Below are positions 10,701-25,700 of a DNA stretch of 64,000 nt, one piece after another (positions within the stretch are counted from its first letter, which is position 1; each line of letters begins with the position of its first letter). Below the pieces are notes generated by a model. It saw only the letters and a list, made by a program, of their open reading frames with translations. It was not told the DNA's origin and did no database searches. A program made the translations under genes and the position numbers. This DNA comes from Neonectria sp. B-13. Lineage: Eukaryota > Ascomycota > Sordariomycetes > Hypocreales > Nectriaceae. The stretch covers positions 997,132-1,061,131 of the forward strand of contig NOKP01000002.1 in assembly GCA_002682825.1 (NCBI GenBank). The letters run 5' to 3'.

Positions 10701-13700
10701 CTGTCGCAAGTAGCACTGGTCTCACAGACGTTGAGACTAATGGGAAGACAGACACCTGCAATACAAGTCTCTCCTTCGCCACAAGACGCGCTGCTGGTAC
10801 AGACTGGGAAGATAGTGGCAAGACAGATTCCAGCGGTGCAAGTTTGGGTAGAGTCGCACTGCGCGTTGGTTGTGCAGACAACGAGGCCCTGAGGAACGCA
10901 GACTCCAAGTCTGCAAACATCGCTGTTGGTACAGTCCGTATCGGCGGTGCAGGTGGGCAACACCTCGGGAAGGCAGATACCAAGCACACAGGCCTGGCCA
11001 GTGCCGCAGTCGGTGTTAGTAGCACAAAGACCAAGGGCCTTGGGAACACAGATGCCTGATATACAACTATCGGCCGAGACACAATCTTGGTCCGTTGTGC
11101 AAGTTGGCAAGGGCGGCTGGAGACAAAGTCCGGCGATACACACTTGGCCCTCCGTGCATGAAGTATCATCAGTGCAGAGATTGAGAATCTCGGGAAGACA
11201 TACTCCAAGTCTGCATATTTGGCCCGTGGCGCATTCAGAATCGGCAGCGCAAGTGGGCAAGCCACCAGGAACACAGACACCCGATGTACAGTCTTGTCCT
11301 TCGGCGCAAGGCGTGGTATCGCTGCATCCAGGCAAGAGAACAGGAAGACAGACGCCGCCAGTGCACACCAGGCCAGCTGAACAATCGGTATCCGCTGAAC
11401 AAGTGGGGAAGATCTCTGGGATACAGAGACCAGCAGCACAGATTTGACCGCTGCTACATTGAGCGTTGGTCTCGCAGATGTTAAGGGTATCGGGGAGACA
11501 GACTCCGAGTCTGCAGAGCAAGTTGCTACCGCAATCGGAGTCGACTGAACAAGCAGGCAGCAGAACGGGGACACAGAGACCCACCACGCATGTCTGATCT
11601 TGACCACAGGTGTCATCATCGGTACAGCTGGGGAAGATGTCAGGAAGACAAAGTCCAGCGCTGCAAACTTGGCCAGCGCTGCAATCCGTGGTGGCTGTGC
11701 AAGGTGGGAAGACCTCGGCGATACAAATGCCAGCCGCGCAAGTCTGTCCAACATCGCAAGGATCGTTTGAATCGCAGGTAACAACGAGTTCAGGTAGACA
11801 GACTCCAAGTCGGCAAACTTGACCGGTACCGCAGTCAACGTCGCTAGAGCAAGTTGGGAGGATATCGGGCAGACAGATTCCTAAGGTGCAAGTTTGACCC
11901 TCGTCGCAAGGGTTTTCGGTACTGCAAACGGGTAAGATGTCCGGAAGACAGAGACCGGCGGTACAGGCAAAGCCGGAGCCACAATCACTATTCTGCTGGC
12001 AGGCTGGGAAGACCTCGGGGACGCACAGTCCGGCGGTACAGGTCTGGCTGGCACCGCATTGCTGGTCGGATTCGCATGGCGTGATCGTCTCCGGGATACA
12101 GACGTTCAGGCGACAGACTTGGCCAGAGCCACAGTCCGGATCAGTCTCACAGGTTGGGAGAATGTCAGGGAGGCAGACTCCAAGTATGCAGCTCTGACCC
12201 TCAGAACAAGAAGTATCGTCATCGCAGGTAGGGATAACATCAGGGAGACAAATGCCGCTAGTGCATGTATTGCCGCTTCCACAGTCGGCGTCCTGCGCAC
12301 AAGTTGGGAAGACCTCGGGAAGACAGATGCCAGCGGTGCAGGTCTGGCCATCGCCACAGTCTTGGTTGGTCACACACGATGTGATAATCTCCGGAAGACA
12401 AAGATTGAGTCGACAAACCTGGCCAGAGCCACAGTCCGAGTCGGCGCTGCAGGATGGAAGGATGGCTGGCACACAGAGGCCAGAGACACACGTTTCCTCG
12501 GAGGAGCAATCCCCCTCGTTTTGGCAAGTGTCGAACACGGTGGGAATACAGATACCAGCAGTGCACTGCTGCCCGCTGGCGCAGTCAGTGTTGGTTGTAC
12601 ACTGGGGGAAGGCTTCTGGAATGCAAACACCAACTGCGCAGGTTTGATCGGCGCCGCACTCGGTGTCGTCGGTACAAAGAGTGATGAGGTTGGGAATGCA
12701 GAGGCCAAGTCGACAGACTTGGTTGAGACCACACTCAGTATCAGCCTGACAGGTTGGGAGAATGTCAGGGAGGCAGACACCTGATTGGCAGGTTTGGCCT
12801 TCAGTGCAAGATGTATCGTCGGTACAAGTAGGCAGCGTGTCGGGTAGACAGACACCATTGAAGCAAGACAAGCCGCTTCCACAATCCTCTGCAGTCTGGC
12901 AGGGTGGGAAAATCTCTGGAATGCAGAGTCCAGCAGTGCAGGTTTGGCTCGTGCCGCAGTCGGCGGTGGTTGTGCATGTAACGAGGAGCTCGGGGATGCA
13001 AAGGCCCAGACGACAAACCTGGTTAGCGCCGCAGTCGGTATCAGCAGTGCAGTCAGGTAGATCAACGGGAAGGCAGAGTCCTAAGACACAGGTCTGTCCG
13101 TCGGCGCAGGTAGCATCGGTCTCGCAAGTAGGTAGGATGTTGGGAAGACATGAGCCTCCCAGGCATGTGTCGGTGCCATCACAGTCTGCATCAGTCGTGC
13201 AGGGAGGGAACACTGCTGGAATACAAAGACCGGCAGTACAGACCAACTCGCCGTCACAGTCCGCGGTGGTCGTGCAAGTGACAAGGAGCTCAGGGATACA
13301 GTATCCGAGTCGGCAGACCTTGCCAGTTCCACATCCAGAGTCGCTCTCGCAAGTAGGCAGAGTATCGGGAATACAGATGCCTGAAACGCAGGATTGACCA
13401 TCGGCGCAAGGGTTGTTGCTGTCTGAACATGCGGGAAGAATGTCGGGAAGGCAGATGCCAGCAGTGCAAACTTGGCCGTCATCACAGTTGTCGTTTGTCA
13501 CGCAAGGTGGGAATACCGCAGGAAGGCAGATTCCAGCGAGACAAGCTTGGCCCTCGCCACAGTCGGTATCGGCCTGGCAGGTTGTGAGGTCATCTGGAAG
13601 ACAGAGTCCCAGTCTGCAAATCTGAGTATTCGCGCACTCGGCATCGCTAGCGCATGAAGGCAGGACCTCAGGAAGACAGAGACCAAGTGTGCAAACCTGA

Positions 13701-16700
13701 CCAGCGGCGCAGGGCGACTCGTCGGTGCAGGCAGTTATAGTAGACGGGAGACAGGTGTTTGCTGTGCATGATTGACCCGCGAGGCAATCAGAATCAACGT
13801 TGCAAGACGGGAATACTTCCGTAATGCAGATTCCACCGACGCAGATGAGTGCGTTATCACAGGTCTCCGTATCAGTACAGAGCGTGATAGTTCGAGGAAG
13901 ACAGACGCCGAGTCTGCAAACCTCGCCAAAGGCACACTCTGTATCGGTCTCGCAAGTCGGGAGGATTTCGGGAAGACAAAGTCCCAGTGTGCAGACTTGG
14001 TTGGCACCGCAAGGGGTGTCAGCGTCGCAAGTAGGCAAAATGCTCGGTAGACAAGCACCACCGGTACAGACTTCGCCGTTGTTGCAGTCTGTGCTGTCGG
14101 TGCAGGTCGGGAAGACCTCCGGGAGACACAGACCAGCGAGACAGGTGTCAGATCCACTGCAATCGGAGTCGGATGTACAGAGATTGAGCTCGGCAGGAAG
14201 ACAGGTGCCAAGTCTGCATACCTGATCACCGGTGCACTGGGCGTCGGTAGTACAAGTAGGCAGGATTATGGGAAGACAGAGTCCTAGTGTGCAGACTTGG
14301 TTGGCACCGCAAGGGGTATCAGCGTCGCAAGTAGGAAGAATAGTGGGAAGACAGACGCCTGCTGTGCAGGTTGATCCTGTGGCGCAGTTGTCGTCGGTCT
14401 GGCAGGGAGGGAAGACAGAAGCAAGGCAGATACCGGCCAAACAGGTCTCATCGCTGGCACAGTCGGTATCAGATTCACAGACAGTGAGATCCAAAGGAAC
14501 ACAGAGGCCTAGTCTGCAAACCTGCTCGCCGCTGCAATCACTCTCCGTCGTGCATACAGGGAGAACGTCTGGAAGGCAGACTCCGGCGGTACAAGCCTGG
14601 CCCTCTGTACAGTCAGAATCGGCTGAACATGTCTCGATGCCGATTGGCAAGCAAATGCCTGCGGTGCAAATCAGGCCGCCACTGCAATCCGTGGATGACT
14701 GGCAAATCGGGAAGAGCTCAGGAACACAAAGGCCAGCAGTACACGTCTGGCCAGCAGTACAGTCATCCGCCGTCGAGCAGGCAATGAACTCTCGAGGGAC
14801 ACAGACTCCCAGTCGACAGAGGAGGTCGACAGCGCAATCGGAATCAGCCGCACAGGACGGTAAGATAGTGGGAAGACAAATCCCAAGAATGCAAGTCTGA
14901 TCAGCAGGGCAAGAGTTCTCGAGTCCACAAGCGGGGAGGATTTCGGGGAGACAGATTTGGGAGACACATGTCTGGCCCTCAGTGCAGTCGGTGTTTGTCT
15001 CGCAGGCAGGGAAGATGGTGGGAAGGCATATGCCAGCTGTGCAAGTCTCCGAGGAGGCACAGTCTGTATCCGAGCCACAAGTGGTGATGATGGGGGGAAG
15101 GCAGAGACCGAGTCTACAAACGTTGCCGCTATCGCAGTCGGCATCGGCTTCGCAGGTTGGCAGCACGGTTGGAAGGCAGATACCCGCCGTGCAGGTCTGT
15201 CCAGTCTCACAAGTGTTGACATCGTCGCAGGTGTTGAGAATGTCAGGGAGACAGAGGCCGGCTGTGCAAGTTTGTGCCTGAGCGCAGTCCGCAGTGGAAG
15301 TACAGGCGGGGAAGACTTCTGGAAGGCAGATTCCAGCGGTGCAGGTCTGGCCGGCGGCGCATGGTTCGGTGTCTGAACACCCGGCGAGCTCGCGAGGAAG
15401 GCAAACACCAAGCCTACAGACCTGAGTGCTGGCGCATTGATCATCGGATTCGCAAGTAGGTAGTGAGACAGGAAGACAGACGCCGAGGGTGCAGGACTCG
15501 CCGTCGCCGCAATCAGTGTCGGTGGCACATTGGGTGATGATGTCGGGGAGACAGACTCCGGCCACGCATACATTATCATCAGTGCAGTCCGCAGCAGTCG
15601 TACAAGTCGGGAAGAGGGTCGGAAGGCAGACGCCGGCGGTACAGGTTTGGTCGGCGGCGCAGGCTGCGTCGGAATCACATGTAGTAACCAGGCTGGGCAA
15701 ACAGACGCCCAGTCTGCAAACCTGTTGATCGTCGCAATCGGTATCGATAGAACAGGTAGGCAGGACTTCGGGAAGGCAGACACCAGCGATGCAGGTTTGG
15801 CCCGCTCCACAAGTGGCATCTCCTTGAGTACAAGGAATCAATGTGCTTGGAAGGCAGATGCCAGCAGTACAGCTGTCACCATCGGCACAGTCGGTATCAG
15901 CTGTGCACGTGGGAATGATCTTGGGAAGGCAGAGACCCGCAATGCAGCTCTCGGCGGTAGCGCAGTCGGTGTCTGAACTGCAGAGCGAGAGGTCGATAGG
16001 GATACAGAGGCCGAGACGGCAGACATTATCGCCGGTACAGTCTGTGTCGGCCGTGCAAGTATCCAGGACATCGGGAAGACAGACGCCCAGAGTGCAGGTC
16101 TGACCAGTCTCACATCCGCTGTTGTCTGTGCAGCCAAGAATTCCATCAGGAAGACAGAGGCCGCCCGTGCAAGAGGTTCCGCTGCCACAATCGGCGTTGG
16201 TCTGGCAAGGGGAGAAGACTTCAGGAATGCAAAGTCCAGCGGTGCAAGTCTGCGAGGCTGTGCAGTCGGTATCAGCTTCGCACAGAGTAATGACCTCAGG
16301 GATACAGAGACCGAGTCTACAAGCCTCATCGGACCGGCAGTCGGCATCGGTGCTGCAAGTGGGCAACACGTCTGGCAGACAGACTCCCAAGGTACAGGTT
16401 TGGCCCTCTGCACAAGGCGTGTCGCTATCGCAGCTAGGAATGGTGATAGGAAGACAGATACCAGCAACGCAGGTGTTATCGGCGTCACAGTTCGAATCTG
16501 TCTGACAGAGAGGGAAAATTGAGGGGAGGCAGACTCCACCCGAACACGTCTGGTCGACAGGGCATTCCTCATCGACCTGGCAGAGACCAAGGTCCTGGGG
16601 AATGCAAACACCAAGTCGGCAGAGCAGATCGTTGGCGCAGTCGGTGTCGGTCGTGCAGAGAGGCAAGGAGTCCGGAAGACAAACTCCCAATGTGCAGGCC

Positions 16701-19700
16701 TGACCGTCTTGGCAGTCTGCATCACCGGTACAACCAATGATGCCGGTCGGAAGGCAAATGCCTACAGTGCAGGTCTGGCTGCTTCCACAGTCCGAATCTT
16801 GTTCACAGGTGGGGAAGATCTTTATGATACAGATGCCGCCAGTGCAAGTCTGGTTTTCGGTGCAGTCCGTATCGGCAGTACAAGTACTGAGATCACTAGG
16901 GAGACACACCCCGAGACGGCAGACGCCATCGTTCTCACAGTCGGAGTCAGTAGTACAGACAGGGAGTGTTGGGAGGCAGACGCCCAGAGTGCAGGTCTGA
17001 TCCTGTCCGCAGGGCAACTCATCTGAGCATAGACCCAGATTGTCAGGAAGACATAGACCAGCTGTACAGGCTTGTCCGCTAGCACAATCGGCGGTTGTTG
17101 TGCAAGTAGGGAAGATTGTTGGGAGACATAGTCCAGCAGTACAGGTCTGTCCCTCAGCACAAGAGCTGTCGGTTTCGCAGAGATTGAGGACCTCCGGGAG
17201 ACAGACGCCAAGTCGGCAGACACCGTTGTCGGCACAATCGCTATCGGCGGAGCAAGTGTCCAGCACACGGGGGAGACAGACTCCCAAAGTACAGACCTGG
17301 GCCGCAGCACATTCGGAGTCCTGTGTACAGACAGCCAGGTCAATGGGAAGGCAGAGGCCAGCGATACAGGACGAGCCAGAAGCACAGTCGGTATCCGCGA
17401 CACAGGAAGGATAAAGAGGGGGTAGGCAGATTCCAGCGATGCACACATTGTCTCCGGTGCAGTCGGTATCGGCCTGGCAGAGAGTGATCACCTGGGGCAG
17501 ACAAACGCCGAGTCGGCAGAGCTGATCGGTGGCGCAGTCTGAATCGAGGGTACAGACAGGTAGGATATCTGGAAGGCAGGCTCCTGCGACACAGGTCTGA
17601 CCTTCATCACACCCAGACTCAGGTGTACACGGTTGGATGACATCTGGGAGGCAGACGCCGTTGAGGCAGGCCTCTGCATCACCACAATCCCCGTCTGTTT
17701 GACAGGCAGGCAGTAGCGTGGGAAGGCAGATGCCAGCTACACAGGTCTGATCCGAGGCACAGTCACTGTTGGCCTGGCAAATCGTGAGAAGCACAGGCAG
17801 ACAGAGACCAAGTCTGCAGACATCGTCGCCTCCACAGTCCGTATCGGCTGTACAAGCGGGCAAAACAGTGGGAAGGCACAGGCCCAAAGTACAAGTCTGG
17901 CCATCACCACAGTCGGTATTGGAAGTGCAGGTATCGAGGCCCTGGGGAAGACAGGTGCCGGCTGTGCATTGCTGAGTGTCCTCACAGTCAGTGTTTGACT
18001 GGCAGGGAGGGAAGATCGAAGCAAGGCAGATACCGGCCAAACAGGTCTGATCAACAGAGCAATCACTGTCGGCGGCGCAGGTAACAAGGTCCCTTGGCAC
18101 ACAAAGACCAAGCCTGCAAACCTGTTCAGCGGTGCAGGACGTGTCATCTGTGCAAGTGGGCAAGATTGTCGGGAGGCAGACGCCAGCAGTGCAGGTCTGA
18201 CCATCGGCACATGGAGTAGCGTCTCCGCAAAGAACCAAGCCTGATGGCAAGCAAATACCCGCGGTGCAGACTTGTTCGTCATTGCAATCACCGTCGGCTT
18301 CACAGCCAGGGAAGATCTCTGGAAGACAGAGGCCGGCTGTACAGACTTGGCCAGTGGTGCAGTCTCCATCGACGGTGCAGAGAGCAAGATCCGAGGGGAT
18401 GCAGACTCCCAGCCTACAGACCTGGCCACTAGCACAGGCGGTGTCGTCTGAGCAGGTTGGCAGGATCGTAGGGAGGCAGACGCCGCCGATGCAAGACTGG
18501 CCCACGTCACATGCCGCGTTTGTTGTACAGGTGGTGAGACCAATTGGGAGACAGATTCCGGCGATGCAGGTTGCGCCATCTGAACAGTCTGTATCGGCTG
18601 TGCAGTCGGGCAACGGCGTGGGAATGCAAATTCCAGCGACACAAATCTGATCGTCGGTACACTCATCATTGGATTGACACAGCGCGAGGTCTCGAGGAAT
18701 GCAAAGTCCAAGTCTGCACACCTCTTCGGCAGCGCAGGCGGAATCGTCTGAGCAAGTCGGTAGGATTGTTGGGAGGCAGATTCCAGCGGTGCAAGTCTGG
18801 TCTGCGAGACAGTCGTCTGCAGTTGAGCAAGTTTGCACCGTTTCGGGAAGGCAAAGGCCTGCCAGGCAAACCTCGCCACTGGAGCAGTCCGTAGTTTGTG
18901 AACAAGTCGGGAAAACGGTGGGCAAGCAAATTCCGGCCGTACAAGTCTGACCATCGCCGCAAGACTCATCAGTCTCACAGGTCGCAAGGTCTCTTGGGAT
19001 ACAGACACCGAGTCTGCAGACTTGATCGGCAGAGCAGGCGGTGTCATCGGCGCAGGTAGGAAGAATAGTTGGCAGACAAATTCCGAGGGTGCAGGTCTGA
19101 GTCTCAGAACAGTCCGCGTTCGTTGAGCAGGTGTCTAGAGTATCCGGAAGACAGATGCCCGCTTCACAGACCTGGCCGCTACCGCAATCAGCGGCAGAGG
19201 TGCAGACAGGGAAGAGTGTTGGCAAGCAAATGCCGGCTGTACACGTTTGGTCATCGCCGCAAGGAGTATTATCGTCGCAGATTATCAGGATTCTGGGAAG
19301 GCAGACACCGAGCGTGCAAACCTGATCAGCATCGCAGCCAGTGTCATCTGTGCAAGTAGGTAGGATCGTCGGGAGACAAACTCCAGCAATGCAGGTCTGG
19401 TCAGTCAGACAATCCGCATTAGCTGTACAGGTAGTGATAGCATCGGGGAGACAGATGCCCGCGTCACAGGATTCGCCAGTGCCGCAATCAGCAGCAGAAG
19501 TGCAGGTGGGGAAAAGTGTCGGCAAGCAGATTCCTGCTGTGCAGGTCTGGTCGTCACCACAAGGGGTATTGTCATCGCAAACTGCAAGGTCTCGGGGAAT
19601 ACATAGACCGACTCTGCAAACTTGATCGGCAGCGCAAGCGCTATCGTCGGTGCAAGTAGGCAGGATAGTCGGGAGGCAAATACCGACCGTGCAACTCTGT

Positions 19701-22700
19701 GAAGCAAGGCAGTCCGAATCGGCCGTGCAGGTGGTGATAGCATCGGGAAGACAGATGCCCGCGTCACAGGACTGGCCAGTACCGCAATCGGCAGCAGAGG
19801 TGCAGGTGGGGAAAATTGTCGGTAAACAGATTCCTGCTGTGCATGTTTGGCCGTCGTCGCAAGAGGCATCGGTTTCGCAAGTCGTGAGGAGTCTGGGAAT
19901 ACAAAGTCCAAGTCTGCAAACCTCGTTGACGTCGCAAGAGGTATCGTCCTCGCAGGTGGGGAGGATAGTCGGCAAGCAAATGCCAGCAGTGCAGCTTTGA
20001 GTAGAGAGGCAGTCTGCATCGCCTGTGCAGGTCTCGATGGTTTCTGGAAGACAGATGCCAGCCTGGCAAACCTGGCCGCCAGTACAATCCGTGCTTGTTG
20101 TGCAAGTAGGGAAGAGTTCGGGCAGACAGATTCCGGCTGTGCAGGTTTCTCCGGTACCGCAAGAGGTATCATCCACACAAGGCGTAAGGATCCGAGGAAC
20201 ACAAACGCCTAGCAGACAGACCTGCTCGACGTCGCAACCGCTATCATCTGAGCAAGTAGGCAGGATAGTTGGCAGGCAAATACCGGCAGTGCAGCTTTGA
20301 GTGGAAAGACAGTCTGCATCGGCCGTGCAGGCTGTGACGGTTTCTGGAAGACAGAAACCGGCCTGGCAGGCCTGGCCGGTGCTACAATCCGCCGTGGTCG
20401 TACACGCAGGGAACACCTCAGGGAAGCACACACCAGCTGTGCAAGTCTCCACGGCGCTGCAATCGGTAAGAGAAACACAAACCGTAAGCGTGCGAGGAAT
20501 ACAAAGACCAAGTCGGCAGACGCCATCATTGTCGCAGTCCGTATCCGTGGTACAAGTTGGCAAGATGGATGGAAGGCAAACTCCAGCAGTGCAGGCCTGG
20601 CCCGTAGAGCAATCGCCATTTGTTGAGCAGGTTTGGATACCTTCGGGAAGACAGATACCTGACTGGCAAGTCTGGCCGCTGGCGCAATCGGCCGTGGTTG
20701 TGCAAACAGGGAACAGCTGAGGGAGACAGATGCCAGCGGTGCAGGCCTCGGTCTCAGCGCATTCAGAGTCAGAGCCGCAGGTTGTTAGCGTCCGGGGGAC
20801 ACAAACTCCTAGACGACAGACGTTATCGCTGGTGCAGTCTGTATCGGCTGTGCAAGTCGGTAGGATTGATGGAAGGCAGATTCCGGCAGTGCAAGCTTGG
20901 TTTTCAGAGCAGTCTCCATCGGTGGAACAGGTCTGGATAGTGATGGGAAGACACAGGTTCAGCTGACAAGCCTCACCAGTGCCGCAGTCAGAATCAGTGG
21001 TGCAGGTAGGGATCACAGTGGGGAGACAGATCCCAGCAGTACAAGTCTGATCCTCGGAACACTGATCGTCCGCAGTACAGAGGTTCAGGTCTCGAGGTAC
21101 ACAGACGCCAAGACGGCAGACCTCAGTATCGTCGCAAGATGAGTCGTCAGTACACAGAGGTAGAATCTCAGGAAGACAGACTCCAGCGGTGCAGACCTGG
21201 CTTTCGGGGCACTCGGAGCTGACGGAACAGGACTGAATACCGAGGGGAAGGCAGAGGCCAGCAGTGCAGACCTCGCCCGTGCCGCAGCCCGCATTGGACG
21301 TGCAGGAGGGGAAGACCTGGGGCAGACATATTCCAGCGGTGCAAGTGTCAGTACCAGTGCAGTCAGCGGCAGAGGTGCAAGTCGTCAGGATTGACGGGAT
21401 ACAGAGTCCAAGTCGGCAGACCTCGCTGCTCTGGCACGTTGTATCGTCGGTGCACTGTGGCAAGATGGTCGGCAGGCAGACGCCGAGGGTACAGGTCTGA
21501 CTTGCGGTGCAGTCTGCGTTGGATGAACAGGTGTCGATGGCCTGGGGAAGACAGATTCCGGCGATGCAGAGATCGTCTGAGCCGCAGTCCGCATCAGCCG
21601 TGCAGTCGGGAAGGATTTGGGGAAGGCAGATTCCAGCGATACAAGCTTGGTTGGTTTCACACTCGCTGTCAGTCTGACAGACTGTCAAGAGGTCAGGGAT
21701 ACAGACTCCAAGTCGGCAGACCTGGCCATCGCCACAGCTGCTGTCGGTAGTGCATGTCGGCAAGATGCTGGGCAGACAGACTCCAACCGTACAAACCTGG
21801 GCTTCAGCACAATCCGAATCTGCAGTACAGGTAGAGATAGTCTGGGGAAGACAGACACCAGCCACACATGACTGGTCCTGGCCGCAGTTCTGATCGGTCG
21901 TGCAAGGAGGGAAGATCTCCGGTAGACAGAGACCAGCGGTGCAAACCTGGTCGGTACCACAGTCCGAGCTGGCCTGACAGAGAGCAAGCTCCTGAGGGAG
22001 ACAGACTCCAAGTCGACAAACCTGCTCGCTGCTACAGTCGCTATCGAGACTGCAAAGAGGTAGAGCATCAGGAAGGCAGACTCCAAGAGTGCAAGTCTGA
22101 CCTGTCTCACAGTCGGTGTCGGCTGAACAAGTGTCCAAGCCTACAGGAAGGCAGATGCCAACGAGGCATGATTCACCCTCGCCGCAGTTCGCATCAGAGG
22201 TACAGGTAGGGAAAATTGGCAGACAAATTCCTGCTGTGCAAGACTGGCCAGATTCGCAGTCGGCGTCGAGTGCGCAGATGCTGAGCGTGTCCGGAATACA
22301 GGCCCCGAGTCTGCAGATCTGGTCCTCGCCAGTGCAGTCAGTGTCGGCGGTGCAGGGTAGCAAAACGGTCGGAAGGCAAACTCCGGCTGTGCAGGTCTGG
22401 CCCGTCTCACAGTCGGTATCAGCTTGACAGGTATCCAGGCCTTGAGGCAAGCAGATTCCAGCGAGGCAAGATTCTTCGTCGCCACAATCAGTGTTGACTG
22501 TGCATGTCGGGAAGATGGTAGGCAGGCAGATTCCGGCAATACAAGATTCGCTAGCGCCACAATCGCTGTTGGCTGAACAGACAGTCAGGGCTGCGGGAAT
22601 ACAGACTCCAAGACGACAGATTTGATCGCCGGTACATTGGCTGTCGATAGAGCAAAGCGGCAGGACGTCGGGTAGGCAGACCCCAAGAATGCAAGTCTGA

Positions 22701-25700
22701 CCTGTCGTGCAGTCGGTCTCGACTGAACAAGTGTCCAGGCCTTGAGGAAGACAGATCCCGGCGAGGCAAGATTCACCGGCTTGTCCGCAATCGGTGTCGG
22801 TCGTGCAGGCAGGGAAGATCTTGGGCAGACAAATGCCAGCTGTGCAGGTCTCGGTAGCATCACAATCGTCGTTGGATGCGCATGAAGTGAGGGTCTGCGG
22901 CAGACAGAGTCCTAGTCGACAAATCTCTTGGCTGCCGGTGCAGTCACTGTCAGTGGTGCAAGTGGGCAAGATCTCAGGGAGGCAGACGCCAGCTGTGCAT
23001 GTTTGTCCCTCCGCGCAGGGGGTAGCATCGCTGCAGGTAACCAAGGTTTGCGGGAGACAGATTCCGCCGAGGCAAGATTGTGCTTGAGCGCAGTCTGAAT
23101 CGGCTGTGCAGGTTGGGAAGATCGTAGGCAAGCAAATTCCGGCAGCGCAAGACTGGTTTTCGCCGCAGTCCGCGTCAGTCGAACAAATAGTGAGGATATC
23201 CGGGATGCACAGTCCCAGTCGGCAGATCTGCTGATCGCCAGTGCAATCGCTGTCCAGAGTGCAAGTAGGCAAGATATCAGGAAGGCAGACACCAGCCGCG
23301 CAAGTTTGTCCTTCAGCACAAGGGGTGTCGGCGTCACAGGTATCGAGACCTTGGGGCAGACAGATTCCTGCAAGGCAAGACTGGTCTTGTTCGCAGTCGG
23401 AATCAGCTGTACAGTCGGGGAAGAGTTGCGGAATGCAAATGCCAGCAGCGCAAGTGTCAGTACCAGTGCAGTCGGCAGCAGAGGTACAGGTCGTGAGTGT
23501 TTCCGGAAGGCAAACTCCGAGTCGGCAGACTTGCTGAGAACCAGTACAGTCGGCGTCAGCCGTACATACAGGCAAAGTGACCGGAAGACAGACTCCAAGT
23601 GTGCAAGTCTGGCCGGCGGCACATGGTGTGTCGGCATCACAGGTCTCAAGTCCTAGAGGAAGGCAGAGTCCAGCAAGACAAGATTGTCCCTCGCCACAGC
23701 TCTCATCGGTCGTACAGGTAGGGAATATCTGGGGAACGCAGAAACCAGCGGTGCAAGATTGGCCTTCGCCGCAATCGGCATCAGCCGTGCAAGTCGCCAG
23801 GGTTGCTGGAATACAGAGTCCAAGGCGACAAACTTCCTGGCTACCTGAACAATCAGTGTCGGCGGTACAAGCAGGGAGCACTGTCGGAAGACAGACTCCA
23901 AGAGTGCAAGTCTGGCCGGCGGCACATGGTGTGTCGGCGTCACAGACATCCAAAGTTGCTGGAAGGCAAATGCCTGCGAGGCACGATTGTCCAACTCCAC
24001 AGCTCTCGTCAGTTTCGCAGGTAGGGAAGACCTGGGGAAGACAGAATCCCGCAGCACAAGATTGACCGTCTCCACAATCGCTGTCGGTCGTGCAAGTCGT
24101 CAAGATCTCCGGGATACATAGACCCAGGCGGCAAACTTGTTGGGCGCCAGTGCAATCGGTATCTGCTGTGCAGGTAGGGAGCACTGTGGGAAGACAAATA
24201 CCAGCTGTGCAAGTCTGGCCTTCAACGCAAGGTGTATCGGCATCGCAGGTGGGGATAGTATCAGGAAGGCAGATGCCAGCCAAGCAAGATTGGCCATCGG
24301 CGCAGTCTTGATCAGTGGAGCAGGTAGGGAAGAGTTGGGGCAAGCAAATTCCGGCTGTGCAGACCTGGTTGGCACCACAATCCGCATCAGCTGAACAGAC
24401 AATGAGGACATCCGGAAGACAAAGTCCCAATTGGCAGACTTGGCCTGAGCCGCAATCGGTATCTGCTGTACAGGTAGGGAGCACTGTAGGTAGGCAGACT
24501 CCAGCTGTGCAAGTCTGGCCTTCGGCGCAAGGTGTATCGGCATCACAGGTGGGGATAGTATCAGGGAGGCAGATGCCCGCAATGCATGACTGACCATCTG
24601 AACAATCCTGATCAGCTGTACAGGTAGGTATGAGTTGCGGCAAGCAAATTCCAGCTGTACAAGCCTGGTTGTCGTCGCAGTCGGTATCGGCTGTGCAGAC
24701 AACGAGGACGAGCGGCAGACAGAGTCCTAGTTGACAGACTTGGCCAGAAGTGCAGTCAGAGTCGGCAGTGCAGGTAGGGAGCACTGTGGGAAGACAAATA
24801 CCAGAGACACAAGTCTGGCCCTCTGCGCAAGCTGTGTCAGCGTCACAGGTAGGGATTGTATCAGGGAGGCAGATGCCCGCAATACATGACTGGCCATCGG
24901 CGCAATCCTGATCAGCTGTACAGGTAGGTAAGACTTGCGGCAAGCAAATTCCAGCTGTGCAAGCCTGGTTTTCGTCGCAGTCGGTATCAGCCGTGCAAGT
25001 AGTGATAACAATAGGAAGGCATAGACCAAGCTGGCAAGCTTGGCCAGTAACACAGTCGCTGTCCAAAGCACAGGTAGGCAGAATAGTCGGAAGACAAACG
25101 CCAAGGGTACAAGTCTGATCTTCAGCGCAAGGGGTGTTGTCGTCGCAGGTAGGGATAGTAATAGGAAGACAAATGCCTGCTAGGCATGACTGCCCTTGGT
25201 CGCAGTCTGAATCGGTAGCACAGGTAGGAACAACCTGAGGGAGGCAAATACCAGCTGTACAAGCTTCAGTCTCCCCGCAGTCGGTATCAGTCGTACAGAC
25301 CACAAGGGGGTCCGGAAGGCATAGACCGAGCTGACAGACTTGACCAGAAGCACAGTCGCTATCCAAAGCACAGGTAGGCAGGATGGTTGGAAGGCAGACG
25401 CCAAGGGTACAAGTCTGATCTTCAGCGCAAGGGGTGTTGTCGTCGCAGGTAGGGATATCAATAGGAAGACAAATGCCTGTTAGGCATGACTGTCCTTGGT
25501 CGCAGTCCGAATCGGCGGTACAGGTAGGAAGAATCTGAGGAAGGCAAATACCAGCTGTGCAAGCCTCGGTCTCACTGCAATCGCTGTCGGCTGTGCAAGT
25601 TGTGATAATGATAGGGAGGCAAAGACCAAGCTGGCAAGCTTGGCCAGTAGCACAGTCACTATCCAACGCACAAGTAGGCAGAATAGTTGGGAGGCAAACG